DNA from: Nitrospirota bacterium
Lineage (GTDB): Bacteria; Nitrospirota_A; Leptospirillia; Leptospirillales; Leptospirillaceae
Length of the DNA: 10,502 nt
Direction: 5' to 3'
Assembly (NCBI GenBank): GCA_027335985.1
Contig: DAHWGX010000061.1
Coordinates: 1 to 10,502 of the forward strand
Shown here: piece by piece, positions 1 to 5,891 of the stretch
How positions within the stretch are numbered: position 1 is the stretch's first letter
How the letters are laid out: the number at the start of each line of letters is the position of its first letter
The notes under the pieces: model-generated
The model's input: only the letters and a program-made list of their open reading frames with translations
What the model was told of the DNA's origin: nothing
The model's database searches: none
Translations under genes and position numbers: made by a program

Positions 1-1026
1 TGTCAGCGGGACCTCCTGGAGTCGACCCAGCTCATCGACAAGGATGGCGAGGAGCTCTTCTTTTTTCGAAGGCCGTGTCGAGGCGGCGATCCGGACGAGA
101 CCGCCATCGACAAAGGATTGTCCCGTCGAATAGATCGAATATGCCAGACCCCGCTTTTCCCTGACCTCCTGAAAAAGGCGGGAACTCATTCCCCCTCCTA
201 GATGCAGGTTCAGAAGCCGAAGGGCGGTCTGATCTTTGTGAGCTACCGGCAATCCGGACATTCCCAGGGCCACGTGCACCTGTTCGAGATCCCGGGCGGT
301 TTCGCGTCTGTCGTAGGCGGGAACAAATCCGCCGGTGGCCCGCTCCGCTCCGGACTGTTCGGGAGGAATCTCGGAAAATGCCTCTTCGAGGGTTTCCCGG
401 AGTTGCGGCCACTGAAAGCGTCCGGAAATCGTCACAAACATCCCGCCCCGATGGTAGTTCCTAAGAAAATAATTCTTGACCTCTTCCCGGGTAAAGGCCG
501 AGACGGAGGACTCCGTTCCCAGAATGGGAAGAGCGAGGGGATGGCTCCCGAAGTGGGCCTCATAAAGCTGCTGCGTGACCAGATCTTCCGGGTCATCCTG
601 TGACTCGGCAATTTCCTCTATGACGACCCCCTTTTCCCGGGACAGCTCTTCCGGATCAAAAACCGATCGCGTCAGCAGGTCTCCCAGAAGCGTTGCCGCC
701 CGTCCGGCATTTTCTGAGAGAACATGGGTATAAAAGCAGGTCATTTCCTGGGACGTGAAGGCATTCATCTCTCCACCCAGAAGATCCATCTCGTTGGCAA
801 TCTGTTGGGCCGAACGCGAGGGAGTCCCCTTGAAGCACATATGCTCCAGGAAATGGGTCATCCCCGCTTCAAGGGGACTCTCGAAACGCGAACCGGCACG
901 GACCCAAACCCCGATGGCGACCGATCGGGAGGTCGCGAGTGGATCGCAATAGACGGTCAGACCATTGGACAGGATTTGCTTGATATAAGGCACGGCGATT
1001 CTTTCTTTGGAAGACCCCGGCGACAT
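1..1026 (-). CDS. M16 family zinc metallopeptidase (YmxG/processing-peptidase-like), C-terminus missing at window edge
   Basis: The reading frame is open from 1026 to the left edge: 342 codons of a protein that is usually about 410-430 residues. The inverted zinc motif HFLEH is at residues 58-62, so His58 and His62 are ligands and Glu61 is the catalytic base. The distal ligand is probably Glu138 in EKGVVIEEI. The family signatures NGLTV (about 21-25), GGEMNAFTS (about 84-92) and REKRGLAYSIYS, near residue 290, are also present. No signal peptide is evident, so it is probably cytoplasmic. Homologues beside pnp (Bacillus mlpA/ymxG) are M16 peptidases of poorly defined substrate. An in-frame TAG at 1078-1080 limits the start. 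ATG at 1026 is the only ATG, with a weak GCGGAA upstream. GTG at codon 12 would give the shorter N-terminus common in the family. The gene is separated from its neighbour by a terminator and probably has its own promoter. Confidence 0.93.
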   Translation of the reverse strand, partial: MSPGSSKERIAVPYIKQILSNGLTVYCDPLATSRSVAIGVWVRAGSRFESPLEAGMTHFLEHMCFKGTPSRSAQQIANEMDLLGGEMNAFTSQEMTCFYTHVLSENAGRAATLLGDLLTRSVFDPEELSREKGVVIEEIAESQDDPEDLVTQQLYEAHFGSHPLALPILGTESSVSAFTREEVKNYFLRNYHRGGMFVTISGRFQWPQLRETLEEAFSEIPPEQSGAERATGGFVPAYDRRETARDLEQVHVALGMSGLPVAHKDQTALRLLNLHLGGGMSSRLFQEVREKRGLAYSIYSTGQSFVDGGLVRIAASTRPSKKEELLAILVDELGRLQEVPLT

Positions 1027-1167
1027 CGTCTTGATTCCGCTTCTGATTCTGAAACGATCAGAGCACGCAATGCAGCCCTAAAAAAGCGGGGAAAGACTTA
1101 AAGCCGGGGAAATTCTGTTTATTTTTTGTCGTGAGGAAAGGGACCACTTGGTCCTCGAGGGACATCC

Positions 1168-1203
1168 ATTACAGTAAGGGTGCCGTTTATTAAACGACAC
1201 CCT
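1168..1203 (-). promoter_or_regulatory. Near-perfect palindrome next to a -10-like hexamer, upstream of the M16 gene (tentative operator/promoter)
   Basis: Bases 1177-1203 form an inverted repeat: AGGGTG at 1177-1182 pairs with CACCCT at 1198-1203. After one mismatch (1183/1197), CGTTT at 1184-1188 pairs with AAACG at 1192-1196 around a 3-nt centre. On the minus strand no T-run follows, so it is not a standard terminator. It is followed at once by TGTAAT (1173-1168), a five-of-six match to a -10 box, but no good -35 is visible. It could be an operator overlapping an M16 promoter or an mRNA hairpin. The rest of 1027-1230 shows only a 5-bp hairpin (1141-1154) and no convincing gene. Confidence 0.3.
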
Positions 1204-1230
1204 CCTGCAAAAGAAGAATAGAATAATTGC

Positions 1231-1256
1231 AAAGAAAAATCACCGGTTCGTCCGGT
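1231..1256 (-). terminator. Rho-independent terminator after the microprotein gene
   Basis: Read on the minus strand, ACCGG (1256-1252) and CCGGT (1246-1242) form a 5-bp GC-rich stem with a 5-nt loop. Two bases later comes the T-rich tract TTTTTCTTT (1239-1231). The element starts 23 nt after the stop codon of the small gene, where an intrinsic terminator should be. The stem is short, so termination may be partial. It would separate the M16 gene from the upstream operon. Confidence 0.65.
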
Positions 1257-1278
1257 AGGCGGGTAAACCTCGAAAAAA

Positions 1279-1401
1279 CTAATGAGCTCCGGTCGGAAGG
1301 AAGAACGGGTTCACTCCCACATACGCGGAAAGGCCTCCCCACACCACGGCCATGATAATCGCAACAACGACCAGACCCGCAGCACCCTTGTTCACATCCA
1401 T
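1279..1401 (-). CDS. Small single-span membrane protein, 40 residues, function unknown
   Basis: I do not recognise this protein. The start is ATG at 1401, chosen because AAGGAGG (1416-1410) sits 8 nt upstream, an ideal spacing. The ATG two codons earlier (1407) is too close to that site, and a longer frame beginning at 1482 would run through leader hairpins. The 40-residue product has a short polar N-terminus with one Lys (MDVNK), a hydrophobic segment at about residues 7-29 (GAAGLVVVAIIMAVVWGGLS and on), and a short tail with NPFFLPTG. The single Lys before the span suggests N-in, C-out topology. It lies between pnp and the M16 gene, where Bacillus has ylxY, but it does not resemble a deacetylase. 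Its own terminator and strong ribosome site argue that it is expressed. It might be a small subunit of a membrane complex, which is inference only. Confidence 0.7.
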   Translation of the reverse strand: MDVNKGAAGLVVVAIIMAVVWGGLSAYVGVNPFFLPTGAH

Positions 1402-1409
1402 CGACATCT

Positions 1410-1416
1410 CCTCCTT
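1410..1416 (-). promoter_or_regulatory. Strong Shine-Dalgarno that sets the start of the microprotein
   Basis: AAGGAGG on the minus strand is a near-full match to the anti-Shine-Dalgarno sequence and lies 8 nt before ATG 1401. The ATG at 1407 is only 2 nt away and would be badly spaced. The site supports a real 40-codon gene and argues against the 67-codon reading. Confidence 0.75.
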
Positions 1417-1430
1417 TTTGAATGCCAAAC

Positions 1431-1479
1431 CCTCTTCCCGATCCCCGAAGAGGCCCCTCCCCCGCCAGGCGATTCTGGC
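1431..1479 (-). promoter_or_regulatory. Two tandem hairpins in the leader of the microprotein gene
   Basis: The first inverted repeat pairs CCTCTTC (1431-1437) with GAAGAGG (1447-1453), a 7-bp stem. The second pairs GCCAG (1464-1468) with CTGGC (1475-1479), a 5-bp stem. Both lie between the pnp end and the Shine-Dalgarno, with the nearer one about 14 nt from it. They could protect the 5' end of a processed or separately started transcript, or modulate translation. No T-run follows either one. No convincing -35/-10 pair was found between 1480 and 1560. Confidence 0.4.
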
Positions 1480-1559
1480 CACAGAGGCTGATGGGGGGTT
1501 AAAAAGGCGTATCTGATACTTTGGGATTAAGACTCGACCATTATGGCAAAGCCGATTTC

Positions 1560-1620
1560 AAAAAACAAGGCTTCCTGTCATCCCCCGTTCCAGACATTTA
1601 CTGGACGCCAGAACCGGGGG
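1560..1620 (-). terminator. Terminator-like hairpin after pnp (imperfect)
   Basis: An inverted repeat spans 1582-1620: CCCCC (1582-1586) pairs with GGGGG (1616-1620), then GTTC (1587-1590) with GAAC (1611-1614), leaving one bulged base at 1615. Alternative inner pairing of TCCAG (1589-1593) with CTGGA (1601-1605) is possible. It begins 16 nt after the pnp stop. A run of six T on the minus strand (1565-1560) follows, but 16 nt past the stem, farther than in a canonical terminator. It may be a weak terminator or a 3'-end stabilising structure that lets some transcription continue into the microprotein gene. Confidence 0.45.
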
Positions 1621-1635
1621 AATCAAGGAATAGAA

Positions 1636-3765
1636 TCAGGCCTTGGCAGCCGACCGATGTTCCCGACCCTCACCTTCCTCGGCAATGGCTTCCTTGCGGG
1701 ACAGGCGGATTTTTCCCTGACGGTCGACTTCAAGGACCTTGACGACGATCTCGTCTCCTTCGTTGACGACATCGGTGACCTTTTCCACTCTCCGTGGCTC
1801 CAGCTGGGAAACATGACACAAGCCGGTCGTTCCCGGCATGATCTCAACAAATGCCCCATAATCGGCGATCGTCTTGACCTTTCCGAGGTAGATCTTCCCG
1901 ACCTCCGCCTCCGCGACGATCTGGTTGATCATTTCGATGGCCTTTCGAGCGGCTTCCTCGTCGGCGGACGCGACGCGAATCAGACCTGAATCCTCGATGT
2001 CGATCTTGACTCCGGTTTTTTCTGTGATGCTCCGGATCATTTTGCCTCCAGGGCCGATCACCTCCCGAATCTTGTCCTGCTTCACCTGAATCGTCAGGAT
2101 CCGGGGCGCATAAGGAGACATCGTCGCTCGAACGGACGGCATCGAAGCCTTCATTTTCCCCATGATATGAATTCGGCCTTCACGAGCCTGATCGAGCGCT
2201 TTTTTCATGATCTCCAGGGTGATTCCCTTGATCTTGATGTCCATCTGGACCGCAGTCACCCCGGAATCTGTGCCCGTCACCTTGAAATCCATATCTCCCA
2301 GATGATCCTCTATTCCCAGAATATCAGAGAGAATGGCCACCCGGTCGCCTTCCTTGATGAGTCCCATCGCGATCCCCGCCACGGGAGCCTTGATCGGGAT
2401 TCCGGCATCCATCATCGCCAGGGTTCCGCCACATACCGTTGCCATGGACGTGGACCCATTGGATTCAAGAATGTCTGACACAAGGCGGATGGAATAGGGA
2501 AAAGCTTCCTTCGAGGGAAGAATGGGCAACAGAGCCCGTTCGGCAAGATTTCCATGACCAATCTCGCGTCTTCCGGGACCCCGCATCGGCTTGACCTCAC
2601 CCACCGAGAAGGCGGGAAAGTTGTAATGCAGCATAAACCGCTTGGTCGATTCCCCTTCCAACGCGTCAATCCTTTGCTCGTCATCGGATGTTCCGAGAGT
2701 CGCGACGGAAAGGCTCTGGGTTTCACCTCGCGTGAAGAGGGCCGATCCATGAGTCCTGGGCAGGATGCCCACTTCGATCGTGATGGGGCGAATTTCCGTT
2801 GTCTTCCGGCCATCGGCCCGGATCCCCTGGTCAAGAACCATCGCCCGGAGGAGCTCCCGCTCGAGATCGTGAAACCCCGTAGAAAACTCTTTCTCTTCAT
2901 GGGCATCCTTGAATCCGTCGGGAAAGAGTTCCTTTGAAAGGGTGCTCCTGATTTCCGAGGTTTTATCCTCACGAGCCTTCTTGTCGGACATGACCAGAAC
3001 CGCCGACAGAGACTCCTTGCCTCCCTGCCGAATCCTGTCCATCAGTTCGGGGCGGACAGGAACAGGCGGGAGCGACCGCTTGACCTTGCCGGCCTTTTTC
3101 TGAAGCTCGATCTGGGCTGCGATGATCGGCTGGCAGGCATTGTGTGCCGTACGAATGGCTTCGAGAAACAGCTCCTCCGATACCTCGGAGGCTTTTCCTT
3201 CGACCATCATGATGGCATCGGCGGTTCCCGCAACGACCAGGTCGATCGAGGATTTTTCCTGCTGTTCAAGGTCCGGGTTGATGACAAAATTCCCGTCGAT
3301 GCAGCCGACACGAACGGCCCCCATGGGATCATGGAAGGGAATGTCGGAGATGGTAAGTGCCGCCGAGGCCGCAACCACGGCCATCACATCGGTCACCCCG
3401 CTTCTGTCGGCAGAGACGACTGAAGCGATGACCTGTGTGTCATAATAAAACCCTTCCGGAAAAAGAGGACGAATGGGACGATCAACCAGTCGGCTGTTCA
3501 GGATTTCCCGCTCGGAGGGTTTTCCTTCGCGCTTGAAAAAACCGCCCGGGATCTTTCCAGCGGCATAGGCCCGCTCCTGGTAGTCGACCGTCAGCGGAAG
3601 GAAGTCCGTCCCGGGCTTGATGGTTTTTGACGCCACAGCAGTCGCAATGACCACTGTTCCCTCGACCCACAGGACAACCGCCCCGTCTGCCTGACGGGCC
3701 ATTCGGCCGGTTTCGAGCCTGACCGTCTTCCCGCCAACGTTGACTTCTACAGTTTCTTGCTTCAT
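1636..3765 (-). CDS. pnp: Polyribonucleotide nucleotidyltransferase (PNPase)
   Basis: PNPase is the phosphorolytic 3'-to-5' exoribonuclease of RNA decay; it releases nucleoside diphosphates and often joins the degradosome. The 709-residue product has the normal family length and order: a first RNase PH-like domain (about 1-140, with GGFFKREGKPSE at 74-85), an alpha-helical linker (about 235-305), the catalytic second PH-like domain (about 310-540), a KH domain with GPGG at 571-574, and an S1 domain (about 622-692). The phosphate-binding and catalytic residues are present: Arg399-Arg400 in GPGRREIGHG, and Asp487, Asp493 and Lys495 in EDHLGDMDFK. The ATG start has AAAGGAA about 10 nt upstream. 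It follows rpsO after 139 nt, the classic rpsO-pnp pairing, and its leader carries structures suited to autoregulation. Confidence 0.98.
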   Translation of the reverse strand: MKQETVEVNVGGKTVRLETGRMARQADGAVVLWVEGTVVIATAVASKTIKPGTDFLPLTVDYQERAYAAGKIPGGFFKREGKPSEREILNSRLVDRPIRPLFPEGFYYDTQVIASVVSADRSGVTDVMAVVAASAALTISDIPFHDPMGAVRVGCIDGNFVINPDLEQQEKSSIDLVVAGTADAIMMVEGKASEVSEELFLEAIRTAHNACQPIIAAQIELQKKAGKVKRSLPPVPVRPELMDRIRQGGKESLSAVLVMSDKKAREDKTSEIRSTLSKELFPDGFKDAHEEKEFSTGFHDLERELLRAMVLDQGIRADGRKTTEIRPITIEVGILPRTHGSALFTRGETQSLSVATLGTSDDEQRIDALEGESTKRFMLHYNFPAFSVGEVKPMRGPGRREIGHGNLAERALLPILPSKEAFPYSIRLVSDILESNGSTSMATVCGGTLAMMDAGIPIKAPVAGIAMGLIKEGDRVAILSDILGIEDHLGDMDFKVTGTDSGVTAVQMDIKIKGITLEIMKKALDQAREGRIHIMGKMKASMPSVRATMSPYAPRILTIQVKQDKIREVIGPGGKMIRSITEKTGVKIDIEDSGLIRVASADEEAARKAIEMINQIVAEAEVGKIYLGKVKTIADYGAFVEIMPGTTGLCHVSQLEPRRVEKVTDVVNEGDEIVVKVLEVDRQGKIRLSRKEAIAEEGEGREHRSAAKA

Positions 3766-3781
3766 GGTTTTGGTGTTCCTT

Positions 3782-3794
3782 TCCGGTAGCCGGA
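3782..3794 (-). promoter_or_regulatory. Small hairpin abutting the pnp Shine-Dalgarno
   Basis: TCCGG (3782-3786) and CCGGA (3790-3794) form a 5-bp stem with a 3-nt loop. On the mRNA its 3' arm runs directly into the AAAGGAA ribosome site of pnp, so folding or protein binding here could change pnp translation. The regulatory role is inference. Confidence 0.35.
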
Positions 3795-3816
3795 TCGATG
3801 GAATCCTTGATGGATA

Positions 3817-3895
3817 CGGGTTTCAGGCGGCCGCAAAACCGACTTCCGTCTTGTGTTCGACATGAAAAGTCGGTTCAACGCCCTTCTGAAACCCG
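3817..3895 (-). promoter_or_regulatory. Nested long inverted repeat in the rpsO-pnp spacer (candidate RNase III processing / PNPase autoregulation site)
   Basis: The outer arms are perfect over 10 bp: CGGGTTTCAG at 3817-3826 pairs with CTGAAACCCG at 3886-3895. Further in, GG at 3829-3830 can pair with CC at 3882-3883. The inner arms are perfect over 9 bp: AACCGACTT at 3837-3845 pairs with AAGTCGGTT at 3867-3875. The apical loop is 21 nt and can form a GTC/GAC mini-stem. No T-run follows on the minus strand, so this is not an ordinary intrinsic terminator. In Escherichia coli the same spacer carries a double-stranded leader cut by RNase III, after which PNPase represses its own synthesis. A similar role here is inferred from position and shape. 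Confidence 0.6.
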
Positions 3896-3904
3896 CCGTT
3901 CAAT

Positions 3905-4174
3905 CTAGCGACGCAACCCGAGACGTGAGATGATTTCCTGATATTTGGCTGGATTGGTTGTCTGAAGATACTTGAGGTGACGACGCCTTCTGCTGACCAT
4001 GAGAAGGAGCCCCCGACGGGAATGGACATCCTTTGGGAACTTCTTGAAATGCTCGCCAAGCTGGTTGATCCTTTCGGTCAGAATCGCCACCTGCACTTCG
4101 ACCGATCCGGTATCATTGTTGGAGATTTTGAATGAATTGATGACTTCCTGTTTTTTTTCCTTGCTCAATGCCAT
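3905..4174 (-). CDS. rpsO: 30S ribosomal protein S15
   Basis: S15 binds the central domain of 16S rRNA early in 30S assembly and contributes to a bridge with the 50S subunit. The 89-residue product has exactly the usual length. It contains the hallmark [16 protein letters not shown] segment (about 21-36), the DVHSRRGLL rRNA-binding loop (about 49-57) and the basic RRRRHLKYL helix. The ATG has AAGGGAG 8 nt upstream, and the site overlaps the truB stop region. The gene begins only 15 nt after truB with no ribF between, so no separate leader for S15 autoregulation is obvious. A run of eight A near codons 7-9 is normal Lys coding but could be slippage-prone. Confidence 0.98.
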   Translation of the reverse strand: MALSKEKKQEVINSFKISNNDTGSVEVQVAILTERINQLGEHFKKFPKDVHSRRGLLLMVSRRRRHLKYLQTTNPAKYQEIISRLGLRR

Positions 4175-4189
4175 GCCCTGAACTCCCTT

Positions 4190-5212
4190 TTAACCGTTTT
4201 CATTGTTTGAAAGAACACACTTTCCCTCTCGTACCTGCGCTGACTTTGCCCGAAAAAGGAGTGCGATTTTCGCCACAGGTATGCCTCCAGGGAAAAGACT
4301 CAACTCCTCAGAATCCAAAAGAGCCTCGGCCAAACCGAGAATCTTCCCTCCTTGCCCCAATATTCTAATCGTATCCTTCGCATGAAACAATCCTTTCCGG
4401 CGAAAAAACCAGATGCCGGGAAGCAGGGCCCCCTTCTGCAAGGCCGGAGCGACATGCGGAAGAATCTCCAGTGAAGGAAGACCCAGAAAGATTTTTTCCG
4501 GACCAATCAAGGCGGCATCAAGGTCTTCCACATTCCAGAAGTTTTCGATGACCTCCATCCCTACCGCCTCCTCCACAGAGAAGCGTCCTACGGTCAATCT
4601 CCGCAGTCGGCTCACATGGCCGCCGCATCCCAGAGCATCCCCGATCTGGCGTGCAAGTACACGCACATAGGTGCCCTTGGAGCAATGGACACGCAAAGAG
4701 AGGGTCCCATTTTTCAATGCAAGAAAATCCAGCGAATGAATCGTCACAAGGCGAGGGTCGCGCTCCACGGTCAGCCCTTTTCGCGCAAGCTTGTAGAGCG
4801 GAACCCCCTTCAGCTTGACGGCCGAATACATCGGAGGTTCCTGCCACTGCTCCCCTACAAAGCCCCGCAGAATTTCCCTTATTTTTTCTTCAGAAAGATC
4901 TTCCGGCAGGGGACCCTCCGCGATGATGGTCCCCTGACTGTCATCGGTGTCCGTCGTCACTCCAAGGGCAATGTCGAAGGAGTAGGACTTGTCATGAGCC
5001 TGGATAAATCCTGACATCTTTGTGGCCTCCCCCAGAAAAAGAGGGAGCAACCCCGAGGCCAGCGGATCGAGCGTCCCTCCGTGGCCGACTTTGTCTATGC
5101 CCGATTTTTTTCGAAGGGCGTATACGATGTCGTGAGAGGTCGGACCGGCTGGTTTGTCCACCAGAAGAAGACCGGAGATTTCCGATGTTTTCCGATCGTC
5201 AAAAAAGGTCAC
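4190..5212 (-). CDS. truB: tRNA pseudouridine(55) synthase
   Basis: TruB isomerises U55 to pseudouridine in the T-loop of nearly all tRNAs and also helps tRNA fold. The 340-residue product opens with GLLLVDKPAGPTSHDIV (about 14-30), followed by the catalytic loop HGGTLDPLASGLL, where Asp49 is the nucleophile. Other family motifs are ATKMSGF, PPMYSAVKLKGVPLY (RNA-binding loop) and CSKGTYVRVLARQIGDALGCGGHVSRLRR. The C-terminal part (about 250-330) fits a PUA-like RNA-binding domain. It is slightly longer than Escherichia coli TruB (314). The start is GTG at 5212, with AGGAAGG upstream inside rbfA; its GTGA overlaps the rbfA stop by 4 nt, which indicates coupled translation. Confidence 0.97.
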   Translation of the reverse strand: MTFFDDRKTSEISGLLLVDKPAGPTSHDIVYALRKKSGIDKVGHGGTLDPLASGLLPLFLGEATKMSGFIQAHDKSYSFDIALGVTTDTDDSQGTIIAEGPLPEDLSEEKIREILRGFVGEQWQEPPMYSAVKLKGVPLYKLARKGLTVERDPRLVTIHSLDFLALKNGTLSLRVHCSKGTYVRVLARQIGDALGCGGHVSRLRRLTVGRFSVEEAVGMEVIENFWNVEDLDAALIGPEKIFLGLPSLEILPHVAPALQKGALLPGIWFFRRKGLFHAKDTIRILGQGGKILGLAEALLDSEELSLFPGGIPVAKIALLFRAKSAQVREGKCVLSNNENG

Positions 5213-5574
5213 TCTCCACCTTCCTCTACTTTCGGGTTTGCCAACAAGCGTTCGATCCTGGCGGGATCTGTGTCATCGGCATCAAGGGTGAAGGTCAGAG
5301 CGGGAATGTACTTGATCCTGATCCGACTCGCAAGTTCCTTGCGGAGCCCGCCGCAGTAACGGTCGAACGCTTCCTGGCAGGCGGCTGGATCCTCTCCGGG
5401 ATAAACGCGATAGTAGATTGTCGCCTTTCTAAGATCGCCCGAAAGCGCCACTCTCGTGATGGTCGCTCTGGAAAGGCGAGAATCACGGGAAAAACGGGAC
5501 AGTATCAAGGCCATGACCTCATGAATTTCAGCAGAGACCCTGTCCGACCTCCGGAACCCAGAATCATGCTTCAT
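5209..5574 (-). CDS. rbfA: 30S ribosome-binding factor A
   Basis: RbfA binds immature 30S subunits near the 5' end of 16S rRNA and supports late maturation, notably in the cold. The 121-residue product has the family pattern: an N-terminal RRSDRVSAEIHEVMALIL helix, then ITRVALSGDLRKATIYYRVY strands of the KH-like fold, and a C-terminal RIKYIPALTFTLDADDTDPARIERLL segment. The length is typical (about 115-135). The ATG start overlaps the stop of the DUF503 gene as ATGA, and its own TGA overlaps the truB GTG. A GAGAG lies 5 nt before the start. Placement between the DUF503 gene and truB matches many bacteria. Confidence 0.96.
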   Translation of the reverse strand: MKHDSGFRRSDRVSAEIHEVMALILSRFSRDSRLSRATITRVALSGDLRKATIYYRVYPGEDPAACQEAFDRYCGGLRKELASRIRIKYIPALTFTLDADDTDPARIERLLANPKVEEGGE

Positions 5575-5891
5575 AGAAACTCTCGATGAGAATCGAGAAG
5601 AACCATCTCTGGAGTGGAAAGCACCATCTCGCTGACCTTCTCAAAAATGCGTTCCGGGAGCAGTGGATCGGAGGAAATCATAACCACCTCCACCACCGCC
5701 CTTTGCCAGAGATCCTGATATCCCGTTTCGGCTACCGAAACGGGATAACGTTCCCGGATCTTGGCGGTCAGACTCGACAAAAGGTGTCTTTTTTCCTTGA
5801 GGGAATGGACGTCAGGAAAATGGAGGACCAGTATGAGGTGCGCAATGGGAGATCTCTGATGCGGATCCCTTTCATGTGTTGACCGGCTCAA
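5571..5891 (-). CDS. DUF503 / YlxP-like protein
   Basis: The product shows the core DUF503 signatures: LHFPDVHSLKEKRHLLSSL, then RYPVSVAETGYQDLWQRAVVEVVMIS, and a C-terminal PEMVLLDSHREFL. In Bacillus subtilis the family member ylxP sits between infB and rbfA, as here. YlxP-type proteins are small and linked to ribosome maturation by context; a biochemical role is not firmly known to me. The start is unclear. There is no in-frame ATG or GTG near the beginning. TTG at 5891 gives 106 residues and overlaps infB by 20 nt with a weak GGGAAAG upstream. An ATT codon at 5846 would give about 91 residues, close to where family proteins begin. The frame and product are secure; the first residues are not. 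Confidence 0.9.
   Translation of the reverse strand: MSRSTHERDPHQRSPIAHLILVLHFPDVHSLKEKRHLLSSLTAKIRERYPVSVAETGYQDLWQRAVVEVVMISSDPLLPERIFEKVSEMVLSTPEMVLLDSHREFL

Noticed and set aside
1141..1154. Small inverted repeat GGACC-N4-GGTCC as a terminator
   Set aside because: Only 5 bp, with no T-run on either side in the right position.
1279..1482. Longer 67-residue version of the microprotein
   Set aside because: The extra N-terminus is Arg/Gly-rich, covers two hairpins, and its start lacks a good ribosome site, while the inner ATG at 1401 has an ideal one.
2412..2972. Minus-strand open frame of 186 codons within pnp
   Set aside because: It is another frame of the pnp coding sequence; Arg/Pro/Ser-rich translation typical of frame shadows.
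4151..4158. Eight-A run early in rpsO as programmed slippage or frameshift
   Set aside because: The frame is intact and S15 has exactly the expected length and sequence; Lys-rich coding explains the run.
5020..5589. Plus-strand open frame of 189 codons opposite truB and rbfA
   Set aside because: Antisense to two well-supported genes, with no family resemblance and no convincing ribosome site.
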